DNA of 32,345 nucleotides from an uncultured Bacteroidales bacterium (GTDB taxonomy: Bacteria; Bacteroidota; Bacteroidia; Bacteroidales; UBA3663). The position numbers and the translations under genes were made by a program. The notes under the pieces are model-generated. The model was not told the DNA's origin. It was given only the letters and a program-made list of their open reading frames with translations, and made no database searches. Of the stretch, positions 1-12,900 are shown piece by piece; position 1 is the first letter of the stretch; each line of letters starts with the position of its first letter. The DNA lies in contig CACZAY010000004.1 of NCBI GenBank assembly GCA_902779265.1, positions 1 through 32,345 of the forward strand. The letters are read 5' to 3'.

Positions 1-789
1 TGGGATCCGAGTCTGCCCATCTCGGCCGACCTGAAGCTGCGCGCCTACATCGTGGCTTCGTACGACATCATCACGACCCACGTCTCGATAGGCGTGAACG
101 AATACAACCGCGTCACTACGCCTGCCGACTTCACCGAGAGCAAGCTACTCGACCTGCGTTTCTATGCCGCTGCGACCGACGGCACCTACCGCCTCAGCCT
201 GCGTGACGTCTATTCGACGCCCTACAACCTGCAGGAAGGCGGGATTGTGAAGATGGCCAATGCCGATGCTGACCGTACCGGATATTACGGCACGGTGAAG
301 AGCATCGTCGGCACGGGAAATGCCGGCCTCATCACCTTCAAGGACACGCTCTACCACACCGCGTCGAAGGTCGATTTCCAATGGAACGCCGCCAGCATCT
401 CCCAGGCCAACGTCATGCAGAGCGCCATCGTCAACAATGCGCCGCGCCAGGGCTACCTTTTCCGTACGGCCCAGACGGCCAACGTCGGTGGAACGTACAG
501 CAAGGTACTGTTGGCCAACAACACGATGACTTTTGTGGCCGATGACATGAACGACTACCACCTCGCGCGCTATGCCGACGCCACCGCCGTAAGCCCCACC
601 TCTCAATGGAGCGGCCGCGCCTACACCTACCTGCTGCCTCCGGGCGACCTCGTCTATACGCTCACGACAAGCGAGGGCGGTTCGACGCAGCGCAGTGTGA
701 CCAAGCCCGCAGGCAACGGCACGACCAACGACATCTTCGCCGCATGGTACAAACTGGACTTCAACCTGCTGGACGCGCCGGCCGAGTGA
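1..789 (+). CDS. 3' end of an unrecognised, probably surface-associated protein
   Basis: The reading frame is already open at base 1 (WDPSLPISADL…) and runs 262 codons to the TGA at 787-789, so the true start lies outside the window. A GTG at 52 is in frame but is not a convincing start, because the frame continues upstream without a stop. The visible part is rich in Ala, Thr, Asn and Tyr, has no membrane segment, and reads like a beta-rich extracellular protein. It ends …DFNLLDAPAE and lacks the 'LQGRR…GIY…GKK' sorting tail seen on the two following proteins. I do not recognise a family. The next gene starts 111 bases downstream on the same strand with no terminator hairpin between, so co-transcription is possible. 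Confidence 0.75.
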   Translation, partial: WDPSLPISADLKLRAYIVASYDIITTHVSIGVNEYNRVTTPADFTESKLLDLRFYAAATDGTYRLSLRDVYSTPYNLQEGGIVKMANADADRTGYYGTVKSIVGTGNAGLITFKDTLYHTASKVDFQWNAASISQANVMQSAIVNNAPRQGYLFRTAQTANVGGTYSKVLLANNTMTFVADDMNDYHLARYADATAVSPTSQWSGRAYTYLLPPGDLVYTLTTSEGGSTQRSVTKPAGNGTTNDIFAAWYKLDFNLLDAPAE

Positions 790-832
790 GCGGCTCCCAT
801 CGGACAAGACAGAAAGAATTGAAATGAAACGC

Positions 833-865
833 CATTGGCCAAGACCCTGATATTTATGGCCGATG
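833..865. repeat. Two intergenic copies of the GGCC-centred palindromic word
   Basis: CATTGGCCAAG lies at 833-843 and TATGGCCGATG at 855-865, inside the 111-base gap between two genes. Both match half or more of the consensus CATYGGCCRATG that recurs through the window. Their presence in non-coding DNA shows that the word is not only a product of protein sequence. Confidence 0.6.
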
Positions 866-900
866 CGCTTAAAGATAACGAACAATAACCCAACAAGATA

Positions 901-3900
901 ATGATGAAATCGAATCGCCTTTTCCTGACAGCCATGCTGAGCCTCGCTTCCCTGAGCGCGGTCCAGGCAACAGATTATATCCGTTACGTCTCGAAGAGAC
1001 AAGGTGCGTACAACAACAGCGGCCTCAGCTGGAGTACGGCCAAGATGAACGTGCAGGATGCCATCAACGACATCAAGGACAAGCTTGACGCGGGCGACCG
1101 CGGCTACATCTTCGTCGATGCCGGTACCTACAAGCCGACACAGGCCATCGCCGGCACGGGCAGCAGCTCGACGCTCTATATGTCCATCCAGATTCCGGCC
1201 GGCATCTCGGTCTATGGTGGCTTCAACGGAACGGAGACCGGTTCGTCGGCCCGCGAAATCATCGGCAAGCGCGAAACCGTCGCCACCGAGGTGGGCACCT
1301 ATATGAAGAACCGCACGGTCTTCACCGGTTCGCTTTCGGGCGAGGCCGATTTCGTCTGGAATGACACGAAACATCGTTACAACACGTCGTATTACGGCAA
1401 CTGCTATCACGTTGTCTGGTTCGCCATGAACGGCTATACGACCGATAGCGAGGGTGTCAAGCGATACAATGCGTTGGCCGATAGCGCCGTGCTCGACGGC
1501 GTGGTCATCAGGGACGGCTATGCCTATAATAACGACATCAACCGTGTGTCACACAACGCCTTCGGTGGCGGTGCCTATCTGGTCGATAACGCCATCGTCC
1601 GCAACTGTGAGGTCTATCACTGCGAGTCGTCACGCGGCGGTGGTGGCCTTTATCTGGATTACGGCGGCCTTGTCGAAAACTGCTATGTGCATGACTGCCA
1701 GACGCTTGGCGTGAACTCGACTTCGGGCTTCGGTGGCGGCATCATGGTGGACCAGAAGGGTCTCGTGAGCCACTGTGCGCTCATCAACAACGTGGGCCGA
1801 AGTGGTGGTGGTCTGAGCCTGAATTATAATACTGCGGCCAATGCCGGCGGTGCGGGTCAATATGCATTGGCCGCAGCCGCCTGTCTCATCGCCCAGAATG
1901 TCTCGACCGTCGAGGCGGGTGGTGTCTATCTGAACAAGGGTGGCTTGCTGAACGGCGTGACCATTGTGCGCAACAAGACGTATGGCACGGGCGTCACGCT
2001 GAACGGTATCGTGACGGGCCGAAGCGGCGGTGTCTATATCCGCGACCACGCGCGCATCTACAACAGTGTGTTGTGGGGCAATGAGACATCGGCCAGCAAC
2101 ACCAACAACCTGCAGTATGCAGCGACGCGTTCGACGTCGAGCAACGAGCTGAAGCCGCACTTGACCTATGTGGCCATCTCGCGTGCCGACTATACTGACT
2201 GGTCGGGTACGAAAAAGGTGGGAATCAGTAAGTTGAGTGACAAGAATGTGAATGACGATGCCTCGACTTCGTTCGAAAAATATACGATGTTCACTACGGT
2301 GAGCCCGACTTGCGGCCACGTGAACGACCAGTCGGGTCTTCTGATGACCGATGGCTCATCGTACCTGAAGAGCTGCCTGTGGGTGCCGACGGCCTCATCG
2401 GGCCTGTGTTATGCCGGTCTGCAGCTGTTGGATATCAACGAGCCATCGGCCATAGATATCTCGGCTGGTTTTATCGTCGATGACCTGATTGACAATGAGT
2501 TCAGCCCGAAGTGTACACTGGGTGCCTATACCGCTGTGGCCGAGACGCCTGCCCACACGACGATAGGCGGTGTCAATACGGTGTTTGTCGATCCGAACCG
2601 CATTAGCGGTAATGCCTACGCACAGCCTGGTATCAGTTGGGACAGTCCATTGGACAATCTGACCGATGCCTTGACCTATTTTGAGGAGAATGGGCTGACG
2701 GGACAGATCTTTGTCAAGGAGGGCTCGCTCTATACGGCCAGCCGCTCGGCCCACGACCGCCTGCGCGGCACGACGATTCCGATGGTGTCGGGTGTGAGCG
2801 TCTATGGTGGCTATGCCGCTGAATTGACCGGAACTGACACATCGCTACGCAATCCGGTGACCTATCCGACCATCATCACGGGCCGTGTGACCGAGGGCGA
2901 CTATGCCAGCAACGTGGCCCACTTGGTGACCTTTGACGGGGTGACGGGCAGTGTCCTGGATGGCTTCGAACTGCGTTGGGGCAATGCGGCTTCGACGGTC
3001 AACGCCGACTACGGCCAAAATGGTGCTGGTGTGGTTGTGGCCAATGGTGCATCGGCCATAATCAAGAACACTACGATTGCCGACTGTACGGCGGCAGCAG
3101 GCTCGGCCATCTATATCGAGAGCGGTTCGCTGTCGGCCGAAAACTGTATCTTCCGTAACAACGCCAGCAGCCTGACGACGTCCACAACCTCGGGCGGTAC
3201 TATCTACTTGGCGCAAGGGGCAACAATGACACAGAATCACTGCGACATCGTGCGCAATGTGGGCCATGCCGTGGTCAATCACGGTTCGTTCACGTCGGCC
3301 AATTCCCTTTTCTACGCCAACATGAGCAGCGTGGTGGAGGATACCAACGACAAGGGCGAATTGGCATTGGCCGCCTTCCTCGGAACCGGTGAATATGCCG
3401 GCTCGCACAATATGTTTGACACGGCATCGGCCAATGATACCCACGCCAATGCGCTGGGACAGACCATCCTGTCATGGAGTTTCCAGACTACATCGGACAC
3501 CTATCCGCGATTCGTCAATTCAACCAAGAATGCCGGCGTCAGCGAGGCGGGTGACGTGACCTATTACGGACGTGCGGTCGATTATACACCATCGGACATG
3601 AACCCGGCCGTCAATGCCGCAAGTACCGACGGGGTAGCTCACGTTTCGGCTTTGTCCGATGGATCGTGGGGCTATGACATGACGACCCACGCACCACGCG
3701 ACTACGGTGGCCTGCCAGACATCGGCGCACTGGAGAACGGCGCTTCTGTGGCCAATTCTGCTACGCAGCCGCTCTATGGCACCGTGGTCTATGTCCGCGA
3801 CTACCGCAACGCCGACGGTACGGTCGATTACGTGTCGGGCGGCAACGGCATGTCGTGGTCCACGGCCATCAACGGCAACTCGGCCTACAGCAACACGACG

Positions 3901-6900
3901 GGCGCAAACTTGGGCGTGCCGGTGCAGGATATGTCGTACATGATCAAGGACTACGACTTCAAGAGTACAGCCGGTTGGACCACGACGCATAACTATACTA
4001 CATACAATGCAAGATATGCCATCGCCGAGCAGTATGACTGCACTTTTGATGTCTATCAGACAGTGACGGGTCTGCCGACGGGCTGGTACAACCTGACATG
4101 TCAGGCTTTCTACAAGAATAGGCAGGGCGACCAGAATACGGTTTATCCGGTGCTCTACGCGCAGTCTGGCGGGACAACGGCATCGAAAAAGGTGATGTAT
4201 TACACCGATGATAAGGAGGCCCTTGACTATATGCACCTGACTACCATCACGGAGAACTTTGCCGGCAAGACTCCGCATTGGGATGGGGGTTATCCGAGCA
4301 ACTACGGCACGGCGCATCTGGCCTTCGAATACGGTCTGTATAAAGACAATTCCGTGTGGATTTATGTGGCCGATGGAACTCTGCGCGTTGGTATCCGCAA
4401 GCTCAATGCCAGTTCAAGGGACTGGACGGCCTTCGACAATTTCCAGTTGATGTATTATGGCGAGAACGCCTTGAACCAGCAGGGTACAGCAGGTCTCCAG
4501 TTCGCCGTCGATCGGGCCTACGAGACCATGAAGGATGGCTTCGTCTATCGTACGGTCGATACCACCGAGGCATTCGGCAACAGTGGATCATCGGATGGCT
4601 ATCCGGTCACCATTAACCATATTACGTACAATGAAACTGCCGAGCATCCCCAGGTCAATGTCTGGGTGGGTGCCGGTGAATATACCAACCCATTTGGCTA
4701 CCAGATCCGCAACAATGTCAAGGTCTATGGCGGCTTCCCGAAGACGGGCAACCCGGGCATGAACGAACGACACCCGCAGCTGACGGATGGCGTGCCGTTG
4801 TCATTGGCCAACCAGGGTCTGAATGTGGCCGATTACGAGACCATCCTACAGACCAACCCGAGCATTGAGGTGCGCGACGAGATGCGCCGTTCGGTGAGTG
4901 TCCTGTCGCATCCGTACGTCTGCCGCGTCACCGACTATGACGACCACAACCGTCCGCGTTGCCGCGACATCTACTATGGCTGTGAGTGGGACGGCTTCAC
5001 CCTGCGCTACGGCATCAAGGAGGGCGTCGTCCAGCGAGAGAGCGGTAACGGCGGCCGTCGTAACGGCGGTGCCGGATTCTCCATCTACGAGAACGCCATC
5101 ATCCGCAACTGCGTCATCCGCGACAACCTGTTGACCACATGGACCGGCACGACGCGCGAGGCCATCGGCCGTGGTGGCGGTGCCTACTGCGACGGTGGCA
5201 CGGTCATCAACTGCTACTTCCGTGACAATATTTCCGATTGTAAAGGTGCAGGCAATTCGATGGAGAACTATGGCGCTGCCATGTTCATGATTTGGGGCAC
5301 TATGTACAATACGGTCATCGCCCACAACGGCTTCCTGACCGACCATGACAACTGCCGAGGCAACGGTATCTTCTTCGAGTCGGCCAACTTCTACAACAAC
5401 ACCGTGGTCAACAACTACGGCGGCAACAGCGCCATCGGCGTCTATACCGCTTCGAAGGACGAGTCGCACCTGACTGTCTATAATTCCATCATTATGGCCA
5501 ACAACAAGCCGTTGCTCTGGCTGATGGGTGGAGGTACGCCATGTAGCTTCGACCACTGCTATCTGCAGAGCGAGAAGAACTTTGCAGCTGGCGGCTATTC
5601 GAATGTACAGAAGACCAACTGCCTCGAAAACTACAACACCTCCGACTACGCGACCATCAACCCGTTCAAGCTGGACTATGCCGATGCATTGGCCGACTAC
5701 GACTACCGAATCACGCTCAAGGACGAAAGCTACAACTGCGTGAATGCCGGTACTGAAGAGTTGGGCTACGATTATGATGGCGTGACGCCAGTCGTCCTGC
5801 CCGATGTCGATATGGACTACACCGACCGTGTGCAGGACTGCCGCGTCGATATCGGTGCCTACGAGTACAACGGCGCAGCCTCCATCACGCCCGACCTGAC
5901 CACCGAGCCGGGCACGGCCATCTACTACGTGACCGAATACGGATTCGGCACCACTCAGGCCTTCAATCAGGCCAACGCTGCCTGCGCCAAGAAGTTGCAG
6001 AAGGTGCTCGATGCGGCCGGCCGATATAAATATGAGCATCAGGGTACGCGCGTAATCGTGAAATTGGCCGGCGTCGATGCCACGGCTGCAGGCTACAACG
6101 AGAATACTTGCTTCAAGTATTACCCATGCCGCACGACCGAAGATGGCAGCGACAACGTCCGCGTCTGGAGCATCATGGTGCCCCGTGGCGTTGAGGTCTG
6201 GGGTGGCTACACCGACGACTATGTGGTGACCAATGTGGCCAATGGCACAGTCAACGTGGACCGTTTCACCGACGACGAGCGTTCGGTCATGTATCACCCG
6301 ACTTTCCTCCAGACCGAATATGACAACCGCAATCTGAACGAGACGGTCAAGGGTTATCATGTCGTGACGTTCACCGACGAGACTTTCGACGTGGACGGCA
6401 ACGTGCGCGAGGGCATGACCCTGTCGAGTGCAGGCGTGACCGACCGTGCCGTATTGGACGGCCTCTTCCTTGTGGGTGGTCAGGCCGATGGCGAGAGCTT
6501 CGGTTCGACCGCATCGCAGGTCAACATCAACCAGTATGGTGGTGCAGCCGTCGTGACCGACTACGCTCACGTGCGCAACTGCATCCTCAAGAACAATACG
6601 GCCACCTATGGCGGTGCGTTGGCCCTGATGAACAAAGGCCTGGTTTCGGGCTGTCTCATCATTGACAATGAGGCCAACTACGGTGGTGGCATCTATGTTG
6701 TCGAAGATGGTGTGACGATGTCCGATGGCGCCGTCAACAGTACATCACAGGGCGAGGCCTCGACATTGGACGCCAACATGCCACACGTCTATACGACGAC
6801 AATCGTCAAGAACCTGGGTAACCAGCAGGGCGGTGGTCTGTGGTTCTCCAACGATGCCGAAGAGCCCAACGTCCGTGTCAACTCGACCGTCCTTTGGCAG

Positions 6901-9900
6901 AACGACTCGCCCGACCAGGCCAACGTTGCCGGACAGACCAGTCCGGACATGCCGACCGATGACAACAGCATCTCGACCTTTGAGTGGTATCCGTTTGCCT
7001 ACTCGGCCGTGCAGAACTTGCGAATCTCGGGTACGAGCAACATCAGCGTCGATATCCAGAATAAGAGTGGAAACCGTTTCGGTGTCGATTCGACGACCAA
7101 TCCGGCTGTCTATAACGGTAAGAACATTGCTCGTGACACCACGCAGGTCGATTACTACGGTCTGACCGTCTTCTCGGCCCTGTGCCGTACGGGTATGCCG
7201 TATTCCAACTACGAGAGACTGGTCGAAACCGAAGGCTTGGCCACACGCGACTACAACAAGTGGAGCCGCGACACCATCCCGACCGGTACCAAGCAGCGTA
7301 CCTACGTTGATATCGGTGCGCGTGCCTATCCGTCATCATCGGTCACCGATTTGGAGCATCCTTTCCTGCGACTCTTCGTCGCCCAGACGCAAGACGTAAA
7401 TATGGACGCCTACCAGGCTATGCAGGACTTCAGTGCCGATGCCACGCCGGCCGATGCCAACTACGTCTATGGCCTGCTCGGCTCTTCGTTCGCCTATCCG
7501 TTCCACAACTTGGACGATGCCCTTTCGTACATCTCCGAGCTGCGCAGCTGTGACCTCTGGAAGAACCGTGCCAACGACCTTCCGTTCGAGATCTGCATCG
7601 CCCGTGGCGAGTACTATCCGCAGCGAGATATGCAGGGCAACTATGGATATTCATTGGCCAACACCTATCTTATCCCCGAGGGCGTGACCCTCATGGGCGG
7701 TTTCGACTGCAATGAGCTTTATGGCCAATACTGGAAGCCGCGCGAGGCCGACTCGACGACCTACACGAACCGGCTGCTGGACAATGTGGTCCGGTTCTCG
7801 GCCGATACGTTGAGCCGCATCTGGGCCAATGTCGATCATGCCGATACAGTGGCCATCTCCCAGCTCCCGCTCGACTCGATGGCCTACCGCCGCGTCCTGG
7901 AAGACCAGAACCTGAACAATATCCTTGAGCCATGGGAGTTCCAGAACCAGACCAACCTCTCGGGCAACACGGTCAACCTGCAGAACTCGGGCGTATATCA
8001 CGTCGTCAGCATCATCCCGTATGCGCCGGGTGTCGGCCAATTGCCTACGCCGACCTACGTGAACAACGACTATTTTGACCATGGCCAATTGAACGGCTTC
8101 GGTCTGGAGTCAAGGTACATCGGCCAACCAGTCATCATCGATGGCATCCATATCTCCGACGGCTATGCCCGCGACTACGTGTCCGGTTCGCTGAACGACA
8201 ACGGCATCTACGACTATTATCGTGGCGGCGGTGTACGCGGCAACGGCAACTGGTACTGCGCTGACTACATCAACGGCAGCGACGATGACCTGCGTCACCA
8301 GAACATGCCTACGGCGGTTGCCTATCGTGACATTCCGCTCTACATCCGCAACTCGCAGTTCATCAACAACCAGGCAGGTTACGGTGCCGGCATCGATGCC
8401 AATATCTCGACCCATATCTACGACTGCCTCTTTGCCGAGAACAAGGCCATCAGCAAGCGCGAGTCGGTCAAGTGGACGGTACCGTCGGTTTCGGCTTCGG
8501 ACTATGGCACGACCACGACGACCAATGTCAGCTATCCGGGCAATGGTGCGGCCGTCAGCTTCAACAATACGCTGGAGGTCTATAACACCATCTTCTCGAA
8601 CAATGAGGCTGAGGATGCAACGGCATTGGCCAACAAGAGTGTCACCTTCACGACCTACCGCACGCTGGAAAATGCATCGGCCAACCCCGCCATCTACGGC
8701 GGTATGGGTGCTGCCATCTACGGTGGCTACAACAGCCGGATGAAGGTCTTGAACTGCGACTTTGTGAACAACCAGGCGTGCGTCTATCCCGCCATCTGCA
8801 CGTTGAACCCGAACGTGGGCCACGACTATACATCGGCCATCACCGAAAAGGAATACAACCTTGTGGCCAACAACGTCTTCTGGGGCAACGCGACGACCGA
8901 GGATGTGACATCGGCCAATACCTTTGCCCAGGGCTTGAGCATCAACTACGGCAACGCAGGATGCTTCGGCTCGAACGGTCGCTATGACGTCGATCTGAGC
9001 AAGGCTCCGGCTACTCAAGGCGCTCTTGACAGTCTCTACAGCGAGGCCATCTGGTTCTCGGCCTATGAGAAGGGCAGGGGCAAGACTGTGGCCAATAGTG
9101 CAGACTACCGCCAGATCAACTACACGGCCGGTGAGTATATCGAAAAGACCATCTACAACCAGTGGTTGTCGGCCTATGCCTCCGTGGGCGACGTCTATGA
9201 GACACAGAACGTCAACATCGTGCTCAGCTCGGACAACGATGCGCTCGATGGCCCGAACTTCTGCAACCCATCGACCACACCGGGCTACGCCGGCTACAAT
9301 GAGGCGGCCGACTGGTCACGTGCCCGACTGAACAACCTGACCGACAACGGTTCGTGCTTCCTGCAACAGGCCATCGTGAACAATGGCGCCGAGGGCTACT
9401 CGACCTATTGGATGACCGATGCCGAGGGCAAATACATCGGCAATGGTGCCTACTACGAGGCCTATTACGAGAATGACGAGAACCGCCGCGGCATGAACCT
9501 GGGCAATGACATCTACATGCGCTCGGCCTCGACCGATGAGAACCTGCCGCGTGTCGCTTCCGACCCGTCGCCGACCCATAACCAGACCTACATCGACCTG
9601 GGCGTCTATGAATATCCGCACGCCCGTCTCGTCGCTTCGACCGAGGGTGATGCCGTCGATATCCTCTGGGTTTCGACCATCGAGAAGCCTGAAAACGGAA
9701 CACCGGACGGCTCAACGTGGGAGACTCCGACCAGCGACCTCCAGCGTGCCATCGAGACCCTGCTCTCCAGCCGCAACGGCCACCGCAAGGAGATTCGTCT
9801 GACCGATGGCGAATATGCGCCAATCTACAGTTACGACGGTTTCAAGACCTTCTGCATCAATACTGAAGACATCAACGAGAGCGTCATCTTCCCCGAGTGG

Positions 9901-12900
9901 GGCTATGTCAATGGCCAATTGAAATACTCGCAGTCGGACATCGACAAGTATTTCGTCCGCTCGCTCACCATCAAGGGCGGCTACAGCAAGGACCTGCGTG
10001 ACCAGTATGACACCGAGCTCTATCCGTCCGTCATCCGTTCGACCGACCGTCTGGACGGCACCAGCCCGACATGGAACTACCTCTTCCACGTCAAGGACGC
10101 CATCCAGCGATATGGCAAGGGCGATGATGATGCATTGGCCAATGGCGCCATGTCAAGTTCCTCTCACGAGGTGAGCACCATCCCAGTGGAGATCGACGGT
10201 GTGACATTGGTCAACAACCAGGCTCTTTCGGGCACACACGGCACGGCCATCCGCTACGACGACCAGATCTACAGCTATGAGTCCGAGGGCGAGATCCACA
10301 CAGCCTATGCCAACGCGCCTACGACGGCCAATATGTCGATTTCGGCCGATGAATATGCCGAACTGAAGAAGGACAACAGCGTCACCGTGGCCGTCACCTA
10401 CTGGACCGATGACACCTACACGCTCCAGTCGTCCGTCCCGACCGATTATGCGCTCTACTACCGCGTGGTCGAGCATCCGGCCAAGCTCATCATCAGCAAG
10501 TGCCGCGTCATGAACTCGGGTACACACTACGACAACTCGACGTTGCGCGACTACACCTCATCGGCCGTCTATATTGGCCAATACGGAGGCGACGCGCTCA
10601 TCTACAACAGCGTCTTCCACTCGAACTGGGGCAACCCGCTTGAGGCCTACAACACCCGCACCATCAACAATACCGTGGCTTTGAATTATGGCCGATGGAT
10701 CTTGATGAACTCCGGCGCAGTCGATAACCTGCTGGAGAGCGAGAGCGAAAACGGCACGGGTGAGATGCTGGCACCTTCGGCACGACGTGGATCCGTATGG
10801 CGTGCGACCTATGTGCCTCGCCACTCGAACATCATGAACACCGTCCTGTGGCGCAACAATCCATCGGCCGAAAACGCCTCGGTCTATGGCAGACAGTTTG
10901 CACTGGCCGGTTACGTGTCAGACCGCGATGCGGCATCGGACAGCATCTTCCGCCGCAATTCCTACACGCGTTTCGTCAACAATGAGATTGTGGTGACCGA
11001 TGGCACTGACTACAGCGACACGGCATTCGTCAACAACCGCTGGAACACCTACCTCTCATTGGACAACGACAACATCTCGACAGGACCGAACTTCAAGGAT
11101 CCGAAACTCGATGCGAGTGACTGGTCCGTGGGCGGTGACATCGAGCAGCGTGACTTCAGCCTCCATCCCAGCGTGCGCCTGGTCAACAAGGGCGACACCG
11201 CTATCTACAGCGATCAGGTGTACGACCTGGCCTGGATTCCGACGACCGAGCTCGACTACCTTGACCAGCCGCGTGTCATCCGACCCAGCATCGAGGTGGG
11301 CGCCATCGAATATCCGCAGCCGCTGCTCCGTGTCATCTATGTGGACCCGACGCAGACTGAAAACAGTGACGGTACGGGCTGGGGCAACACGATGAACAGT
11401 GACCATCTGCAGAATGCCATTGACTTGGCCGCCATCTATAGTGCGACCAATCCGCCGACAGAAGAGGATCTCAACGAGGCCTACGTCTTCGTCAAGGGCG
11501 ATAATGGAACACTGTTTGACGGTATTACCCTGCGCAGCGGTGTGAACATCTACGGCAGCATCGACCCGACCAACGTCACCGACTCGGTCCGCTACACCAT
11601 CAACGAAGAGACGGGCGGCTACCTCTATCCGCATCTGCACGAAGATGTCGAACAGGTGGTCAACAACCGTCCGGGTCTGGTCGGCCCAAGCACGAAGCGC
11701 ACCGTCATCGCCTCGATTACGACGGGACAGAAGAACACCTTTGCAACAGATGTCCCGACTCGCATCGACGGTGTTGAGATTTCGGCCAAGAGCGAAGACA
11801 ATCCGCTCGGCGCTGTGCTCACACCGGTGCTTGACATCGATCCACGTTCGGCCGTCGATGGAGAAATTCCGGCCGTCGCCGTGTCACACGTGCTGGTGGC
11901 CGACAACAACGCATCGGGCGCAACCAATGTGAATGTGGCCAATGTGAACAACGCGCTCATCTACGAAGTACTCTTCCGCGACAACGCAACGTCATCGGCC
12001 AACTACGTACTCAACCTCGGCTCAACAGGCTACGGCGTGAACCTCACCGTTGAGGGCCGCACCAATGACGCCGCCGGCAACTGCCGCTACGACGAGGCCG
12101 AGAACAACAAGCTGGGCAGCCACCTGTGGTATTCCATCTTCAACTATGCCGGCAAGGTGGCCGATGAGAACACCCTGTCTAAATATAATTATGAGGTGGC
12201 CGATGCCAACCTGAACTACCAGCTCACCGAACACTCGCTCAACATCGACCGTTGCGACTCAATCAACCCGATGACGCTCGATGCCGCTACGGCCAATCTG
12301 GTGCAGTTCATCAACTATGCGACCGACGTCGATCTCTTGGCCAACCCGCGTGTCCTGAATACCCGTTCGGCCCACTCGGACATCCACGTGCTCGACCGCG
12401 GTGCCTTCGAGACCTGGTGCATCGGCAACGATACCATTGGCCAGAATGTCTTCACCGATACGCTCCGCGTCCACTACGGCGGCAACTACTATCCGCACGA
12501 GGGCAGCGTTGTCTATCTCTTGGAGCAGAGCAACCTGATTGCCGAGGCTCACGAACTCGTTCCGGCCTACCTGCTCGTCAAGCGCGGTTCCTCGCTCTAC
12601 GGCCACGGCCAGACGGTCAAGGCAGCCTACGTCGCTGTCGAGCGTGAGGTCAATGCCGCCGGTTCGGTCATCGCCCTGCCTTACGACATGGATTATAATT
12701 TTGCGGCCAATGCCACCCACGGCCCGGCCACCTTCGCCTACGATGCAGCGACCCGCGTGCTCACACTCACGCCCGACGTCCGCACCACGGCCTACAGCTA
12801 CAACGGCCAGACCCGCGCATCGGCCCGCTACCAGATCATGAGCGCCACGTCGCCATGCTGGGAACGTATCTACGACGTCGATGGCGCGACCGAGGCCTGC

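Noticed and set aside
824-850. Eight-codon ORF before the giant gene (MKRHWPRP)
   Set aside because: It is too short to support. It overlaps a copy of the palindromic word, which explains its His-Trp-Pro codons.
145-1410. Long minus-strand open frame (421 codons)
   Set aside because: It lies opposite the real plus-strand genes and spans their gap. It arises from the GC-rich third-position bias, and its Arg/Val/His-rich product has no recognisable domain.
4846-6570. Long minus-strand open frame (574 codons) inside the giant gene
   Set aside because: It is a reverse-strand shadow of the beta-helix modules. The product is a low-complexity Val/His/Ala text, with no signal peptide and no promoter.
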